64,000 nt of DNA from Dietzia aurantiaca (GCF_021033825.1 NZ_JAIFXZ010000001.1:1-64000); one strand, 5' to 3'. Shown: positions 32,750 through 43,314, counted from the first letter of the stretch. Notes: generated by a model from the letters alone, not told the origin. Made by a program: numbers and translations.

Positions 32750-34033
32750 TCAGTGGTAGCAGGCGGATCCCGCAGGCACACCGTCGAACCGCTGCTGCAA
32801 CCACCCCAGTGCCGCCGGCAGCTTCTCGACCGCCCCGAGAAGGTGCTCGGGAGCGAACCCGGGCTCCCACGTGACCGGCGCTCCCGCACGGCAGTACCGC
32901 TTCGCGGTCTCCTCCGCGTCCCAGAACGGCACCAGCGGATCGGTGCCCGAGTGCCACATGAAGACCGGCACCCGGGGGACATCAGGACTCAGGCGAATGC
33001 TGTTGTCCGCGAGCGCGCGCATCAGGCCCTCCTCCGCCATGAGGTTCCCCCCGTTCAGCACCATCGGCACAGACTTGAAGGCCCCACGGGTCAGCAGCGT
33101 GGCGGTGCACCTGTCGCGGACCTGGTTGTAGAGCCCCCAGCCCTCCGGCGTGAGCTTCTCCTCGAGGCGGATCTCCTCCGGGTACTCGCGCGCCATACCC
33201 ACGGCGGCGGCGAAGGCCAGACCGAATGCGGGATGCGGGTCGTTGCCGATCATGCGGGCCATCGTGGTCATGTCCGTCGGGACGCCGCCCTGGGCCACAC
33301 CAACCAGATTGACGTCGGGCGCGTACTCGTCGTGCAGGAGCGACACCCAGGCGCTCGCGACGCCCCCGCCCGAGTAACCGAGCGCTCCGAACCGACTCTC
33401 CCGGGAGTCGAATCGCGGATCATCCCGCACCGCCCTCATCCCGTCGAGGACGATCCTCGCCGACAGACGGCCACCGGGATACGCGACCTTCGGACCGAGG
33501 TGGTCGGGGATGATGACCGTCCAGCCGCGATCCAGTTGGAAACGCAGGAAGGCCATCGCGTTGTCCTGGACGGTCTCGACCGTCGGATTGACCAGCGTCT
33601 CGGTCGGCGCGCATCCCTGCCCGAGCGCGTTGAGGTAGTGCTGGTAGCTCAGCACGGGACCGTTGGGACGCGCGTGATGCGGACGCACCACCGTCGCGGT
33701 GGCCAGGATCGGGCGATCCGCGGTGTCGGTCGACCGGTAGGCGATCTCGGTGATGCCGTAGCCCGCAAAGGCCGGCATCGCGGCGCCACGTGAGTTGATG
33801 ACCTGGCCTGGTCTGGCGTCAGACAGGACCTGCGGATCCGCCTCGTAGAAGGGGCCCGGCCCCGGCTGCGCCATGAGCGAACCGCCGGCGTCGTCCGCTA
33901 CGGATTGCGCCGCCGCCGACGGCGCGACCGCGTGAGTGAGCTGCCCGGCGATCAGCGCCACAACGATGAGGACACCGACCCTCGCCCCCGTCAGTGAGGG
34001 GGCCCGACGACCAGCCTGAGGGCGAGAGAGCAT
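32750..34033 (-). CDS. Secretory lipase (LIP family)
   Basis: The 427-residue exported protein has an N-terminal signal helix (VGVLIVVALIAGQLTHAVAP, cleavage after ...SAAAQS, about residue 43). The alpha/beta hydrolase core carries the nucleophile elbow GALGYSGGGVASAWVS, the acid region FMWHSGTDPLVPFWDAE and the His in PEHLLGAVEKLP. It resembles the secretory lipase family (PF03583) common in Corynebacteriales. The start at 34033 has AAAGG 8 bases upstream; a longer in-frame reading to 34075 lacks a ribosome site. It likely degrades extracellular acylglycerols. It interrupts the ancestral map-infA junction. Confidence 0.88.
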   Translation of the reverse strand: MLSRPQAGRRAPSLTGARVGVLIVVALIAGQLTHAVAPSAAAQSVADDAGGSLMAQPGPGPFYEADPQVLSDARPGQVINSRGAAMPAFAGYGITEIAYRSTDTADRPILATATVVRPHHARPNGPVLSYQHYLNALGQGCAPTETLVNPTVETVQDNAMAFLRFQLDRGWTVIIPDHLGPKVAYPGGRLSARIVLDGMRAVRDDPRFDSRESRFGALGYSGGGVASAWVSLLHDEYAPDVNLVGVAQGGVPTDMTTMARMIGNDPHPAFGLAFAAAVGMAREYPEEIRLEEKLTPEGWGLYNQVRDRCTATLLTRGAFKSVPMVLNGGNLMAEEGLMRALADNSIRLSPDVPRVPVFMWHSGTDPLVPFWDAEETAKRYCRAGAPVTWEPGFAPEHLLGAVEKLPAALGWLQQRFDGVPAGSACYH

Positions 34034-34136
34034 GCCGACACCTTTCGAGGATGGCCTGATGTTCGCGTCGAACACACGATATGCGGAGCAGACTAGGTAT
34101 AAGAAATCGTTCTCGGGTGTCGCACCGAGTCGCCGG

Positions 34137-34940
34137 TCACTCCCGGGGCCGCGGCGTGAGAATCCGGGGTCCGTCGGCGGTCACGGCGATGGTGTGCTCC
34201 CAGTGCGCGGCCGGCGCCCCGTCCACGGTCACCACGGTCCAGTCATCGGACAGGGTCCTGGTGTCCGTTTCTCCGCCGAGGACGAGCATCGGCTCGATCG
34301 CCAGGACCGAGCCCACCTGGAGCCTCGGCCCCCGACCGGGCTTGCCCTCGTTCGCGAGGAACGGCCATTCATGCATCTCGCGGCCGATTCCGTGTCCCCC
34401 GTAGCCGTCCACGATGCCGAGCGATACGCCGTGTCGCTCCTCGGCGCGGCGGGTCGCGACCTCCAGGGCATGCGAGACATCCGTGAGCCGGTTATCCGGC
34501 AGCATGGCGAGCATGCCCTCGGCAAGGACCTCGCGGGTCGCGTGATTCAGCGCCTGCACCCCGGGCTCGAGCGCTCCGACGCCGAAGGACCAGGCGGAAT
34601 CGCCGTGCCAGCCGTCGAGGATCGCTCCACAGTCGATGGACACCAGGTCGCCCTCGGCCAGCACCGTGGACGGACCGGGGATGCCGTGGACCACGACCTC
34701 GTTCACCGAGGAACAGACCGATCCCGGGAACCCCTCGTATCCCTTGAAGGACGGGACCGCACCGGCATCCCGGATCAGCTGCTCGACGATCGCGTCGAGA
34801 TCAGCGGTGGTCGTCCCGGGGACAGCGGCCTCCCGGGCCGCCACCAGGGCGCGGCCTACGATCCGGCCGGCCGCCTCCATGGCATCGAGTTCACCCGGGG
34901 TGCGGGCGGTGACCGCCCCCTTGCGGGATCTACCGAACAC
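34137..34940 (-). CDS. map: Methionine aminopeptidase, type I
   Basis: The 267-residue enzyme removes initiator Met from nascent proteins. Metal ligands are readable: two Asp in [20 protein letters not shown], His in [20 protein letters not shown], and Glu in [20 protein letters not shown] with a final Glu near [13 protein letters not shown]. The gene lies 8 bp after adk at the end of the secY-adk-map unit. Confidence 0.97.
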   Translation of the reverse strand: MFGRSRKGAVTARTPGELDAMEAAGRIVGRALVAAREAAVPGTTTADLDAIVEQLIRDAGAVPSFKGYEGFPGSVCSSVNEVVVHGIPGPSTVLAEGDLVSIDCGAILDGWHGDSAWSFGVGALEPGVQALNHATREVLAEGMLAMLPDNRLTDVSHALEVATRRAEERHGVSLGIVDGYGGHGIGREMHEWPFLANEGKPGRGPRLQVGSVLAIEPMLVLGGETDTRTLSDDWTVVTVDGAPAAHWEHTIAVTADGPRILTPRPRE

Positions 34941-34948
34941 GGCGGTCG

Positions 34949-35494
34949 TCAGCGTCCGAGAGCGGCGAGTGCGCGGGAGTTGATCTCCTCGACCTCACCG
35001 ACGGCGTCGATGGTCGACACCTGCCCCGCGTAGTACTCCAGCAGAGGTGCGGTCTCCGACTGGTAGACCGACATCCGGTTTCGGATGACGTCCTCCGTGT
35101 CGTCCTCGCGGCCGCGGGCCAGCATCCGTGCGACGACCGTGTCCTCGTCCACGCGGAACTCGAGCACACCGTCGAGCGAGTTGCCCGAGTCGGCGAGCAT
35201 GACCTTGAGCGCATCCGCCTGCTCCACGCTGCGCGGGTAGCCGTCGAGGAGAAAGCCCTCGGTGGCATCGGGCTCGGCGATCCGCGCCTCGACCATGCGG
35301 TTGGTGACCTCGGCGGGGACGAGGTTGCCCGCGTCGATGTACGACTTCGCCTCCTTGCCCAGATCGGTGCCCTGCGAGATGTTCGCGCGGAACAGGTCGC
35401 CGGTCGAGATGTGGGGCACGCCGAGCTTCTCGGAGAGCAGGGCCGCCTGGGTTCCCTTGCCGGCTCCGGGAGGGCCGAGGAGGACGAGACGCAT
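34949..35494 (-). CDS. adk: Adenylate kinase
   Basis: The 181-residue enzyme interconverts ATP + AMP and 2 ADP. The P-loop is [20 protein letters not shown] at the N-terminus, and the AMP site is [20 protein letters not shown]. The central [13 protein letters not shown] and a short LID (no zinc cysteines) are typical of the short actinobacterial form. It lies between secY and map, as in most bacteria. Confidence 0.98.
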   Translation of the reverse strand: MRLVLLGPPGAGKGTQAALLSEKLGVPHISTGDLFRANISQGTDLGKEAKSYIDAGNLVPAEVTNRMVEARIAEPDATEGFLLDGYPRSVEQADALKVMLADSGNSLDGVLEFRVDEDTVVARMLARGREDDTEDVIRNRMSVYQSETAPLLEYYAGQVSTIDAVGEVEEINSRALAALGR

Positions 35495-35544
35495 GGTGGT
35501 GACCAGCCTTTCTACGGTGTTGTGTTGCTCGTGATCCTGAGCGG

Positions 35545-36867
35545 CTACTTGAGGAAACCCTCGTAGTTGCGCTGCATCAGCTGCGCCTCGATCTGCTTCA
35601 CGGTGTCGAGGCCCACGGAGACCATGATGAGCACCGCGGTACCGCCGAACGGCATGTTCTGGAGATCTCCACCCCCGCTGCCCATGTCCAGGAAGATGTT
35701 CGGGAGCACCGCGATGAGACCGAGGTACAGGGAGCCGAACAGAAGAATGCGGTTGAGGACGTAGCCCAGGTACTCGGCGGTCGGTCGACCGGGACGGATG
35801 CCCGGGATGAAGCCGCCGTACTTCTTCATGTTCTCGGCCTGCTCCATCGGATCGAACTGGATGGCGACGTAGAAGTACGAGAAGAAGATGATCAGGACGA
35901 AGTACAGGAGGATGTAGCCCACGCTCGAGGGGTTCTGCAGGTACTGCATGACGTAGCGCTGCCAGAACCCGTCACCCGTGCCGTCGGGACCGGAGATCAG
36001 CTGCGTGATGAGGATCGGCACGTACATCAGCGAGGACGCGAAGATGACCGGGATGACACCGGCCTGGTTGACCTTGAGCGGCAGGTAGGTGGACGTGCCG
36101 CCGTACTGGCGACGTCCGACCATACGCTTGGCGTACTGGACCGGGATCCGACGCTGACCCTGCTCGACGAAGACGACGGCGACGACGATCAGCACCACGG
36201 CGAACATCACCGCGGCGAACTTCAGCGTCGACGAGTTCTGGTAGATGTTCACACCCTCCGCCGGGATGCGGGAGGCGATTCCGGCGAAGATGAGCAGGGA
36301 CATGCCGTTACCGACGCCACGGTCGGTGATGAGCTCGCCGAACCACATGACGAGGGCGGCGCCGCCGGTCATGACGAGCACGATGGTGATCAGCGTGAGG
36401 ATGTCGTTGTCCATCAGGACCGACTGGCCGTTGCCGAGGAGCTGACCACGGTCGGCGAGCGCGACGATGCCGGCGGACTGGAGGACGGCCAGGGCGATGG
36501 TGAGATAACGCGTGTACTGCGTCATCTTGGCCTGGCCCGACTGGCCCTCCTTCTTCAGCTGCTCGAAGTGCGGGATGACCACGGTGAGCAGCTGCACGAT
36601 GATGCTGGCCGTGATGTACGGCATGATCCCGATCGCGAAGACCGACAGCTGCAGGAGTGCGCCACCCGAGAAGAGATTGACCAGGGAGTACAACTGCGCG
36701 TTGTCTCCGGTCATCGCCGTGTCGAGCAACCCGCGGAGCTTGGGATAGTCGACGCCGGGCGACGGGATCTGTGCGCCGATCCGGTACAGGATGATGATCC
36801 CGAGCGTGAAGAAGATCTTCTTCCTCAGGTCACTGTCCTTGATCGCGGACGCGAGTGCGGAGAGCAC
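35545..36867 (-). CDS. secY: Protein translocase subunit SecY
   Basis: The 440-residue protein forms the SecYEG channel in the inner membrane, with ten predicted helices. Typical SecY motifs are present: [20 protein letters not shown] (helix 1), [20 protein letters not shown] (plug/helix 2b region), [19 protein letters not shown] and [20 protein letters not shown]. It starts at a GTG (36867) with AGGAGG just upstream. A terminator-like hairpin separates it from rplO, so it probably has its own promoter in the 200-bp gap. Confidence 0.98.
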   Translation of the reverse strand: MLSALASAIKDSDLRKKIFFTLGIIILYRIGAQIPSPGVDYPKLRGLLDTAMTGDNAQLYSLVNLFSGGALLQLSVFAIGIMPYITASIIVQLLTVVIPHFEQLKKEGQSGQAKMTQYTRYLTIALAVLQSAGIVALADRGQLLGNGQSVLMDNDILTLITIVLVMTGGAALVMWFGELITDRGVGNGMSLLIFAGIASRIPAEGVNIYQNSSTLKFAAVMFAVVLIVVAVVFVEQGQRRIPVQYAKRMVGRRQYGGTSTYLPLKVNQAGVIPVIFASSLMYVPILITQLISGPDGTGDGFWQRYVMQYLQNPSSVGYILLYFVLIIFFSYFYVAIQFDPMEQAENMKKYGGFIPGIRPGRPTAEYLGYVLNRILLFGSLYLGLIAVLPNIFLDMGSGGGDLQNMPFGGTAVLIMVSVGLDTVKQIEAQLMQRNYEGFLK

Positions 36868-36991
36868 ATGTCCTCCTGGTCATTGACGGCTCGCGGCCGC
36901 CTGTCGTCGAGATCAGATGCGCCGGGAACGGACGGTGAGACCGATCGGTCGGCCCCGGAACGCACAACGGGAAAACTCTATCAAGACGAAC

Positions 36992-37030
36992 GCAGGGGCC
37001 GGATCCGAGAGTCTCGGACACGGCCCCTGC
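36992..37030 (-). terminator. Compound hairpin between rplO and secY
   Basis: An outer 9-bp stem (GCAGGGGCC with GGCCCCTGC) encloses an inner perfect TCCGAGA-G-TCTCGGA. It begins 37 bp after the rplO stop and is followed on the minus strand by TTCGTCTTGATAGAGTTTTC. It probably ends the spc transcript before secY. Confidence 0.65.
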
Positions 37031-37066
37031 ACCCGTCGTCGGCCCCCGTGAGGGCCGGTCGGGGAA

Positions 37067-37519
37067 TCAGGCCCCGGCCTCCGACACGCTTCCGCCGGCA
37101 GCCTCGATCTTGCTCTTGGCCGACGCGGAAACCTTGTCGACGGCCACGGTGACAGCGACGGAGATCTCCCCGTCACCGAGCACCTTGACCGGCTCGTTCT
37201 TGCGAACGGCACCCGCGGCGACGAGCTCGGCGACGCCGACCTGTCCGCCGTTCGGGAACAGCCGCTGGATGTCCGAGACATTGACGACCTGGAAGACGAC
37301 CTTGTTGCGGTTCTTGAAGCCCTTGAGCTTCGGGAGACGCATCTGGATCGGCATCTGGCCGCCCTCGAACCCGGCGGGGACGTTCTTACGGGCCTTGGTG
37401 CCCTTGGTGCCGCGACCGGCGGTCTTGCCCTTCGAACCCTCACCACGACCGACGCGGGTCTTCTCGGTGTGGGCACCGGGCGCCGGGCGCAGGTGGTGCA
37501 ACTTGATGCTCATGCTCAC
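37067..37519 (-). CDS. rplO: 50S ribosomal protein L15
   Basis: The 150-residue protein begins with the Gly/Lys-rich extended region ([31 protein letters not shown] type) that threads 23S rRNA. The globular part ends [17 protein letters not shown]. Its start overlaps the rpmD stop by 4 bp. It closes the ribosomal part of the spc operon, before a terminator. Confidence 0.97.
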   Translation of the reverse strand: MSMSIKLHHLRPAPGAHTEKTRVGRGEGSKGKTAGRGTKGTKARKNVPAGFEGGQMPIQMRLPKLKGFKNRNKVVFQVVNVSDIQRLFPNGGQVGVAELVAAGAVRKNEPVKVLGDGEISVAVTVAVDKVSASAKSKIEAAGGSVSEAGA

Positions 37520-37698
37520 TCCGTCTCTTCGACCACGACGAGGTGGTTCACGACGTTGATGAGACCCCGGGTCTGCGCGTTGTCCTCACGCACGACCGAC
37601 TTCCGGATGCCCTTGAGGCCGAGCGTACGCAGGGAGTCCCGCTGGTTCTTCTTGGACCCGATGGTCCCGCGGACCTGGGTGATCTTGAGGTTAGCCAC
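37516..37698 (-). CDS. rpmD: 50S ribosomal protein L30
   Basis: The 60-residue protein starts at a GTG (37698) and reads [20 protein letters not shown], then [20 protein letters not shown]. This is the complete bacterial L30 fold. The GTG lies two bases after the rpsE stop, and the gene overlaps rplO by 4 bp. Length matches the family. Confidence 0.97.
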   Translation of the reverse strand: MANLKITQVRGTIGSKKNQRDSLRTLGLKGIRKSVVREDNAQTRGLINVVNHLVVVEETE

Positions 37699-37700
37699 GA

Positions 37701-38357
37701 TCAGGCCCCCTGTCCGGCACGGGCGCGGAGCATGCCCGCGGGAGCGACGTCCTCGATCGGCAGCCCACGACGAGCCGCGACCTCCTCCGGACGATGCAGG
37801 CCCTTGAGCGCGGCCACGGTGGCGTGCACGACGTTGATCGCGTTGTCCGACCCCAGCGACTTGCACAGGATGTCGTTGACGCCGGCGCACTCCAGCACGG
37901 CGCGGGCGGCGCCGCCGGCGATGACACCGGTACCGGGCGAAGCCGGACGGAGCATGACGACACCGGCGGCCTCCTCACCCTGGATCGGGTGGGGGATGGT
38001 GGAGCCGATGAGCGGAACGCGGAAGAAGTTCTTCCGGGCCTCCTCGGCACCCTTCTGGATGGCCGCCGGCACCTCCTTGGCCTTGCCGTAGCCGACGCCG
38101 ACCATGCCGTTACCGTCACCGAGGATCACGAGGGCGGTGAAGCTGAAGCGACGGCCACCCTTCACGACCTTGGAGACGCGGTTGATGGTGACGACGCGCT
38201 CGATGTACTGCGACTTCTCCTCGTCGCGACCCCGACGGTCGTCGCGGCCCCGACCACGGCCACGGTCGTTGCCGCGGCCCTGGGCGTTGTCGTTGGTGTT
38301 CTTGTTGTCTGCGGCGGGCCCGTTGCTTCCGCCGTCACGACGCTGACGTCCCGGCAT
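37701..38357 (-). CDS. rpsE: 30S ribosomal protein S5
   Basis: The 218-residue protein has an unusually long N-terminal extension of about 48 residues, rich in Arg, Gly, Asp and Asn ([20 protein letters not shown]), before the S5 core ([40 protein letters not shown]). S5 is involved in translational accuracy and mRNA unwinding at the entry channel. Extensions of this type occur in other Mycobacteriales. Confidence 0.97.
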   Translation of the reverse strand: MPGRQRRDGGSNGPAADNKNTNDNAQGRGNDRGRGRGRDDRRGRDEEKSQYIERVVTINRVSKVVKGGRRFSFTALVILGDGNGMVGVGYGKAKEVPAAIQKGAEEARKNFFRVPLIGSTIPHPIQGEEAAGVVMLRPASPGTGVIAGGAARAVLECAGVNDILCKSLGSDNAINVVHATVAALKGLHRPEEVAARRGLPIEDVAPAGMLRARAGQGA

Positions 38358-38400
38358 CAGACGGTCCTTCCATTAGCGGTCAGTGCAGTGGTGTTGATCA

Positions 38401-38796
38401 TCAGAACTCCAGCCCACCCTCGCGGGCGGCGTCGGCGAGCGACGCGATCCGGCCGTGGTACCGGTTGCCACCACGGTCGAACACGACTGCGTCGATGCCG
38501 GCGGCCTTCGCACGCTCGGCCAGGAGCTGGCCGACCTTCGCGCTGCGGGCCTTCTTGTCGCCCTCGAGTGCCCGCACATCGGCCTCGATGGTCGACGCGG
38601 CGGCCAGCGTACGGCCGGCCAGGTCGTCGACGATCTGGGCGTGCATGTGGCGCGAGGACCGGTTCACGACCAACCGCGGACGCTCCGGCGTACCGGAGAC
38701 CTTCTTGCGGAGGCGGTAATGGCGCCGGGCGCGGCTCTCCCGACGTGCGGTCGAGGCATCGGTACCCAGCGGGGAACGCTTCTTGGTGCTGCTCAT
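38401..38796 (-). CDS. rplR: 50S ribosomal protein L18
   Basis: The 131-residue protein binds 5S rRNA. It reads [20 protein letters not shown], then [20 protein letters not shown] at the C-terminus. The ATG at 38796 is preferred; a GTG two codons upstream overlaps the rplF stop and is also possible. It lies in the usual place between rplF and rpsE. Confidence 0.97.
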   Translation of the reverse strand: MSSTKKRSPLGTDASTARRESRARRHYRLRKKVSGTPERPRLVVNRSSRHMHAQIVDDLAGRTLAAASTIEADVRALEGDKKARSAKVGQLLAERAKAAGIDAVVFDRGGNRYHGRIASLADAAREGGLEF

Positions 38797-38798
38797 GA

Positions 38799-39335
38799 TC
38801 ACTTACCCGTCTTTCCGACCTTGCGACGGACCTGCTCGCCCGCGTAGCGGATGCCCTTACCCTTGTACGGGTCGTGCTTCCGCAGTCGCTTGATGTTGGC
38901 GGCGATCTGGCCCACCTGCTGCTTGTCGATACCGGAGATCGAGAACTTGGTCGCACCGTCCACGGCGAACGCGATGCCGTCGGGAGCGGTGACCGGCACC
39001 GGGTGCGAGTAGCCGAGCGCGAACTCGAGGTCCTTGCCCTTGGCCACGACGCGGTAACCGACGCCGAAGATCTCCATGTCCTGCTTGTAGCCCTCGGTGA
39101 CGCCGACGACCATGTTGTTGATCAGCGAGCGCGAGAGACCGTGCAGAGAGCGGTTGTCGCGGTGGTCATCGGGACGGTTCACCGTGAGGGTGCCCTCCTC
39201 GATCGTCACCGAGATGGGGTCGGGCAGCACCTGGGTGAGCTCACCCTTGGGGCCCTTGACCGTGACGGTCTGGCCGTCGACCTTGATGTCGACACCGGAC
39301 GGGACGTTGATCGGAGCCTTGCCGATACGTGACAT
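38799..39335 (-). CDS. rplF: 50S ribosomal protein L6
   Basis: The 178-residue protein starts [20 protein letters not shown] and ends with the L6 signature [20 protein letters not shown]. It sits near the GTPase-associated centre. The gene is 11 bp downstream of rpsH. Confidence 0.98.
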   Translation of the reverse strand: MSRIGKAPINVPSGVDIKVDGQTVTVKGPKGELTQVLPDPISVTIEEGTLTVNRPDDHRDNRSLHGLSRSLINNMVVGVTEGYKQDMEIFGVGYRVVAKGKDLEFALGYSHPVPVTAPDGIAFAVDGATKFSISGIDKQQVGQIAANIKRLRKHDPYKGKGIRYAGEQVRRKVGKTGK

Positions 39336-39346
39336 TTCTCGCCCCC

Positions 39347-39745
39347 TTACCAGACGTAGGCGAGGACTTCCCCGCCCACCTTCTTGTTGTTCGCCTGACG
39401 GTCGGTGAGGAGCCCCTGGGAGGTCGAGATGATCGCGACACCCAGGCCACCGAGGACCTTGGGCAGCTCGGTCGACTTGGCATACACACGCAGACCCGGC
39501 TTGGAGATGCGCTTGATGCCCTGGATGCTCCGCTGGCGCGACGGGCCGTACTTGAGGTCGATGGTGAGCTTCTTGCCCACCTCGGCGTCGGCAACGGCGT
39601 AGTCGGCGATGTAGCCCTCCTGCTTGAGGATCGCCGCGATGTTGCCCTTGAGCTTGGAATGCGGCATCGACACGGTTTCGTGGAACGCCGAATTGGCGTT
39701 ACGCACACGCGTCAGCATGTCCGCGATGGGATCGGTCATCGACAT
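39347..39745 (-). CDS. rpsH: 30S ribosomal protein S8
   Basis: The 132-residue protein starts [20 protein letters not shown] and ends with [20 protein letters not shown], the S8 signature. The start at 39745 gives the family length; an in-frame extension upstream is not conserved. The rpsN gene usually found between rplE and rpsH is absent; the 274-bp gap holds no ribosomal reading frame. Confidence 0.97.
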   Translation of the reverse strand: MSMTDPIADMLTRVRNANSAFHETVSMPHSKLKGNIAAILKQEGYIADYAVADAEVGKKLTIDLKYGPSRQRSIQGIKRISKPGLRVYAKSTELPKVLGGLGVAIISTSQGLLTDRQANNKKVGGEVLAYVW

Positions 39746-40019
39746 GGATGGACCATGTTCCTTTCTCGTAACGGTTCCCATGCAACACGTCGTGTGCGGC
39801 GGCCTGTGGGCCGGGCAGCTGACGTCGTGGGCCTATCACGAAGAGTGCGAATGTTCTCTTGTGTGGGATCCGGGGTCCCCGTGGGGCGTGCCGGGTGTCC
39901 CGCCGCCCCCGGTGCTCTTCTCACCGTGGACGACCTGACGACTGGGCCGTCTGCCCGCCGCCGGGGCCAGCGCATGGCGCGGAGCCCCGGCGGGGACGGC
40001 CGGTCCGGCCGCGAGGAGG
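39746..40019. other. Gap between rplE and rpsH without the expected rpsN
   Basis: No frame on either strand encodes an S14-like protein or its zinc cysteines. A short GC-rich inverted repeat (CGGCC around 40004) lies just after rplE. A ribosome site for rpsH (AGAAAGGA) is at the other end. Nothing else is recognised. Confidence 0.7.
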
Positions 40020-40598
40020 TCAGTCCTCCTTGAAGGGGAAGCCGAGCTGCTTGAGCAGCGCCCGGCCCTCTTCGTTGTTGGTCGCCGTGGTGACGACCGT
40101 GATGTCCATGCCGCGGGGGCGGTCGATCTTGTCCACGTCGATCTCGTAGAACATGCTCTGCTCGTTGAGGCCGAACGTGTAGTTGCCGTGGCCGTCGAAC
40201 TGCTTGCCCGACAGACCACGGAAGTCTCGGATGCGGGGGAGCGCAACGGTCGTCAGGCGATCCAGGAACTCCCACATGCGATCACCACGGAGGGTGACGC
40301 GGGCACCGATCGGCATGCCCTCACGCAGCTTGAACTGCGCGATCGACTTGCGGGCCCGACGGACCTCCGGCTTCTGACCGGTGATCAGGGTGAGGTCGTT
40401 GATCGCACCGTTGATGAGCTTGGCGTCGCGAGCTGCGTCACCGACACCCATGTTCACGACGACCTTGACGACGCCGGGGATCTGCATGACGTTCTCGTAC
40501 TCGAACGTCTCGTTCAGCGCCGGCTTGATCTCGCTGCGGTACTTGGCCTTGAGGCGCGGGGTGTAACCAGTGGGAAGAGCGGTATCAGTCATGGTCAC
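40020..40598 (-). CDS. rplE: 50S ribosomal protein L5
   Basis: The 192-residue protein binds 5S rRNA and contacts P-site tRNA. It reads [20 protein letters not shown], then [20 protein letters not shown], and ends [13 protein letters not shown]. Its start overlaps the rplX stop by 4 bp. Confidence 0.98.
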   Translation of the reverse strand: MTMTDTALPTGYTPRLKAKYRSEIKPALNETFEYENVMQIPGVVKVVVNMGVGDAARDAKLINGAINDLTLITGQKPEVRRARKSIAQFKLREGMPIGARVTLRGDRMWEFLDRLTTVALPRIRDFRGLSGKQFDGHGNYTFGLNEQSMFYEIDVDKIDRPRGMDITVVTTATNNEEGRALLKQLGFPFKED

Positions 40599-40909
40599 AG
40601 GTCCTTCCCGGTCTTGCGCGAGACACGGACACGCTTGCCGTTCTCGTCGGTGCGGATTCCGACCCGGGTCGGGGTGCCGTCAGCGTCCACGACCATCACG
40701 TTCGACACGTGGATCGGGGCCTCCTGGGTGACGATGCCACCGGAGGAGGCGCCACGCTCGGCTGCCGAGTTGGAGGTGTGCTTCTTGATGCGGTTGACGC
40801 CCTCGACGAGGACCTTCTCCTGCGCCGGGAAGGCCTGGATGACCTTGCCCTTGGCGCCCTTGTCCTTGCCCGAGATGACGAGCACCGTGTCGCCCTTGTG
40901 GACCTTCAT
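40595..40909 (-). CDS. rplX: 50S ribosomal protein L24
   Basis: The 104-residue protein starts [20 protein letters not shown], a KOW motif, and ends [12 protein letters not shown]. It initiates 50S assembly. The ATG at 40909 lies one base after the rplN stop. Confidence 0.97.
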   Translation of the reverse strand: MKVHKGDTVLVISGKDKGAKGKVIQAFPAQEKVLVEGVNRIKKHTSNSAAERGASSGGIVTQEAPIHVSNVMVVDADGTPTRVGIRTDENGKRVRVSRKTGKDL

Positions 40910-40910
40910 G

Positions 40911-41279
40911 TCAGAGCACCTCCGGAGCCAGCGAGACGATGCGCATGAACTTCTTGTCGCGCAGCTCGCGGCCGACGGGCCCGAAGATGCGCGTTCCGCG
41001 CGGATCGTTGTCGTTCTTGATGATGACGGCGGCGTTCTCATCGAACTTGATGTACGAACCGTCCGGACGACGGCGCTCCTTGGCGGTGCGCACGATGACC
41101 GCCTTGACGATCTCGCCCTTCTTGACGTTGCCACCGGGGATGGCGTCCTTGACGCTGGCGACGATGATGTCACCGACGCCCGCGTAGCGACGCTTGGATC
41201 CACCGAGAACGCGGATGCACAGAATCTCCTTGGCACCCGTGTTGTCGGCGACCTTCAGTCGCGACTCCTGCTGGATCAT
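40911..41279 (-). CDS. rplN: 50S ribosomal protein L14
   Basis: The 122-residue protein starts [20 protein letters not shown] and ends [12 protein letters not shown]. It forms intersubunit bridges with 16S rRNA. It is the first gene of the spc unit here; the 145 bp upstream separate it from a mycolyltransferase-like gene instead of the usual rpsQ. Confidence 0.98.
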   Translation of the reverse strand: MIQQESRLKVADNTGAKEILCIRVLGGSKRRYAGVGDIIVASVKDAIPGGNVKKGEIVKAVIVRTAKERRRPDGSYIKFDENAAVIIKNDNDPRGTRIFGPVGRELRDKKFMRIVSLAPEVL

Positions 41280-41424
41280 GGTTCTCCTGACCAGGTCTGT
41301 TCTCTGTGTGCCGGATACCGACCCGACACACGCGGTCATGTCCCCCGGGCCGCACGCGCGGACGCACGCAGGTCGGGCAACTGCTCCAGTGTAGGGTGAG
41401 CGGGCTACTCAGCCCAAATCCGGA

Positions 41425-42843
41425 TCATCGCCCGCTCGAACCGAGCGACCCGGAGCCACCACCGGAGCCGGCCGACCCGCTGGAGCTCGCCGACCCGAGG
41501 GAGCCCGACGCCCGCTCCCCCACCGCCCCGGTGGTCGTGCGCCCGTTGGGCGTCGCCGGCGCCAGTCCGCTCAGGATGTGATCGGTGCCCGGGCGCATCT
41601 CGGTGACGAACACCGGCCAGTTGTGGATGCCGGTCGGCATGTAGTTCATCTGCAGATGCACATCGGGGACGGAGGCGAGGGCCGACTCCAGCGCACGAGT
41701 GCTCTCGAACGATCCCTTCTCCAACACGTGCCCGTCGAGGAGGACCATCTCGTTGCTACCGAAGCGTCCGAGTTCACTCGACCCGACGCGGCCGGTCGCG
41801 GCGCTGAGGTAGACGGACTTGCCCGCCAGCCCGGCGGGGTCCGCGATCGTGTCGTGCTCACGCCACGGCTCCGCGCCCCGGGGGCCCCACATGTTGGTCG
41901 CGTCTCCGCCCCGCGCGGCCACGGTCAACCGCGCGTACTGGTACCCGAGAGCGTCCGTCGTGGAGTAGGCGCCGCTGACGCCGGCCACTCCCCCGAACAT
42001 GTCGTTGGTGTTCGCGAGATGCACGGCCGATGCCGCGCCCATCGACACACCCAGGACTCCCCAGTCACGGTTGTGCGCCAAGGGCTCCGCCGTGCCCTCC
42101 AGGCCCGCGGAGAGTAGCCCGGGCAGCTCCTCCACCAGGAACGTCTCCCACTTGTTCGGGCCGAGGACCGGGTCGTCTTCCTCCCAGTCACTCCACATCG
42201 AGGACGGCGCCCCCGTCGGCGCGATCACGTTCACCGCACGCTGGCGCAGCTGGGGATCGCCCCATCCCATCCCCCCGCTCCAGCCCGAAGGCGACTCACT
42301 ACCCACGCCGTCGAGGAAGTACATGTTAGGGGCGTCGACCCCGGCCGGAGCCCGGTAGACCTCGACGCGCACCTCGCGCTGCATCGATTCCGACGTGACG
42401 GTCCATACCTCTGCGCGGCTGTCCGCCTCGTCTGTCGACCCCGGGAACAGTGGCTCGATCGACCTGACCGTTGTGGCCGTGATGTCCCGGTCCCGCCTGG
42501 CTATGGGTTCCGCCGGCGCACCGTTCGAACTACCCGGCCTCGCGAAGTCCGACGACCCCACCATCCCGAGGGAGCCGAGGACAGCCGTGAGCGGGATCGG
42601 CGCTCCGAGCTGGGTAGCCGCGGCCAGGCTGAGCGACGGTACGCCGAACAGACTGCCGGGGGCGACACTGGGAGCAACCGACTCCGGATCCAGTGATCCC
42701 GTCCCGGAACCCTGGGCGCCCACCGCCGGCGCACCGGTGACGACGAGTGTGGCCACGGCCGCCGCGACAGCGACCGAACAGGCCCGGCGCCGACCACCGC
42801 GATTACGCGGAGGCCTGGGGCCCGAGAAGATCCGGGTGTTCAT
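41425..42843 (-). CDS. Secreted mycolyltransferase-like esterase (antigen 85 family fold)
   Basis: The 472-residue exported protein has a signal helix (ACSVAVAAAVATLVVTGAPA, cleavage near AVGAQG). The alpha/beta hydrolase core resembles the antigen 85/corynebacterial mycolyltransferase family: YFLDGVGSESPSGWSGG, then VIAPTGAPSSMWSDWEEDDP, the nucleophile in WGVLGVSMGAASAVHLA and the catalytic His in MPTGIHNWPVFVTEM. Such enzymes transfer mycolates to trehalose or arabinogalactan outside the membrane. The end is a Gly/Ser-rich low-complexity tail (GSAGSGGGSGSLGSSGR). The ATG at 42843 follows CAGGAG. It interrupts the ancestral rpsQ-rplN junction. Confidence 0.86.
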   Translation of the reverse strand: MNTRIFSGPRPPRNRGGRRRACSVAVAAAVATLVVTGAPAVGAQGSGTGSLDPESVAPSVAPGSLFGVPSLSLAAATQLGAPIPLTAVLGSLGMVGSSDFARPGSSNGAPAEPIARRDRDITATTVRSIEPLFPGSTDEADSRAEVWTVTSESMQREVRVEVYRAPAGVDAPNMYFLDGVGSESPSGWSGGMGWGDPQLRQRAVNVIAPTGAPSSMWSDWEEDDPVLGPNKWETFLVEELPGLLSAGLEGTAEPLAHNRDWGVLGVSMGAASAVHLANTNDMFGGVAGVSGAYSTTDALGYQYARLTVAARGGDATNMWGPRGAEPWREHDTIADPAGLAGKSVYLSAATGRVGSSELGRFGSNEMVLLDGHVLEKGSFESTRALESALASVPDVHLQMNYMPTGIHNWPVFVTEMRPGTDHILSGLAPATPNGRTTTGAVGERASGSLGSASSSGSAGSGGGSGSLGSSGR

Positions 42844-42963
42844 GTGTCGCTCCTGTCTGACACGAGGTGCCCTTCGAACGGGTGACACATTACTCATATT
42901 GTGTTTCGCCGGGGTAATCCTCGGCGGCGAGGTCTCACGGCGAGAAACACCGAGAACAGACGT

Positions 42964-42997
42964 CGGCCCGGCCACGAGAGTTCTCGTGGCCGGGCCG
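42964..42997 (-). terminator. Terminator of the S10 operon after rpsQ
   Basis: A perfect 15-bp stem (CGGCCCGGCCACGAG with CTCGTGGCCGGGCCG) and 4-base loop begins 21 bp after the rpsQ stop. It separates the S10 operon from the mycolyltransferase-like gene. Confidence 0.8.
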
Positions 42998-43017
42998 GAC
43001 TATCTTAGTGGAGTGGA

Positions 43018-43314
43018 CTACTTGGCCCGCTCCAGCACCTCGACGAGGCGGTACCGCTTGCTGGCGGAGATCGGGCGGGTCTCCATGATCCGCACGCGAT
43101 CGCCGATGCCGGCGGTGTTGGTCTCGTCGTGCGCCTTCACACGCTCCGTGCGGCGCATGATCTTGCCGTACAGGGGATGCTTCACGCGGTCCTCGAGCTC
43201 GACGACGATGGTCTTCTCCATCTTGTCGGACACGACGTACCCGATGCGCACCTTGCGGCTGTTGCGCTCCGTGCTCTCGCCTGACTCAGTCACAACTGTT
43301 TCCTTGTCACTCAC
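43018..43314 (-). CDS. rpsQ: 30S ribosomal protein S17
   Basis: The 98-residue protein has a short polar N-terminus, then the OB-fold of S17 ([40 protein letters not shown]). It starts at a GTG that overlaps the rpmC stop (GTGA). It is the last gene of the S10 operon here. Confidence 0.97.
   Translation of the reverse strand: MSDKETVVTESGESTERNSRKVRIGYVVSDKMEKTIVVELEDRVKHPLYGKIMRRTERVKAHDETNTAGIGDRVRIMETRPISASKRYRLVEVLERAK

Noticed and set aside
39746-40019. A hidden rpsN gene between rplE and rpsH
   Set aside because: No frame contains the CxxC pairs or the basic sequence of S14.
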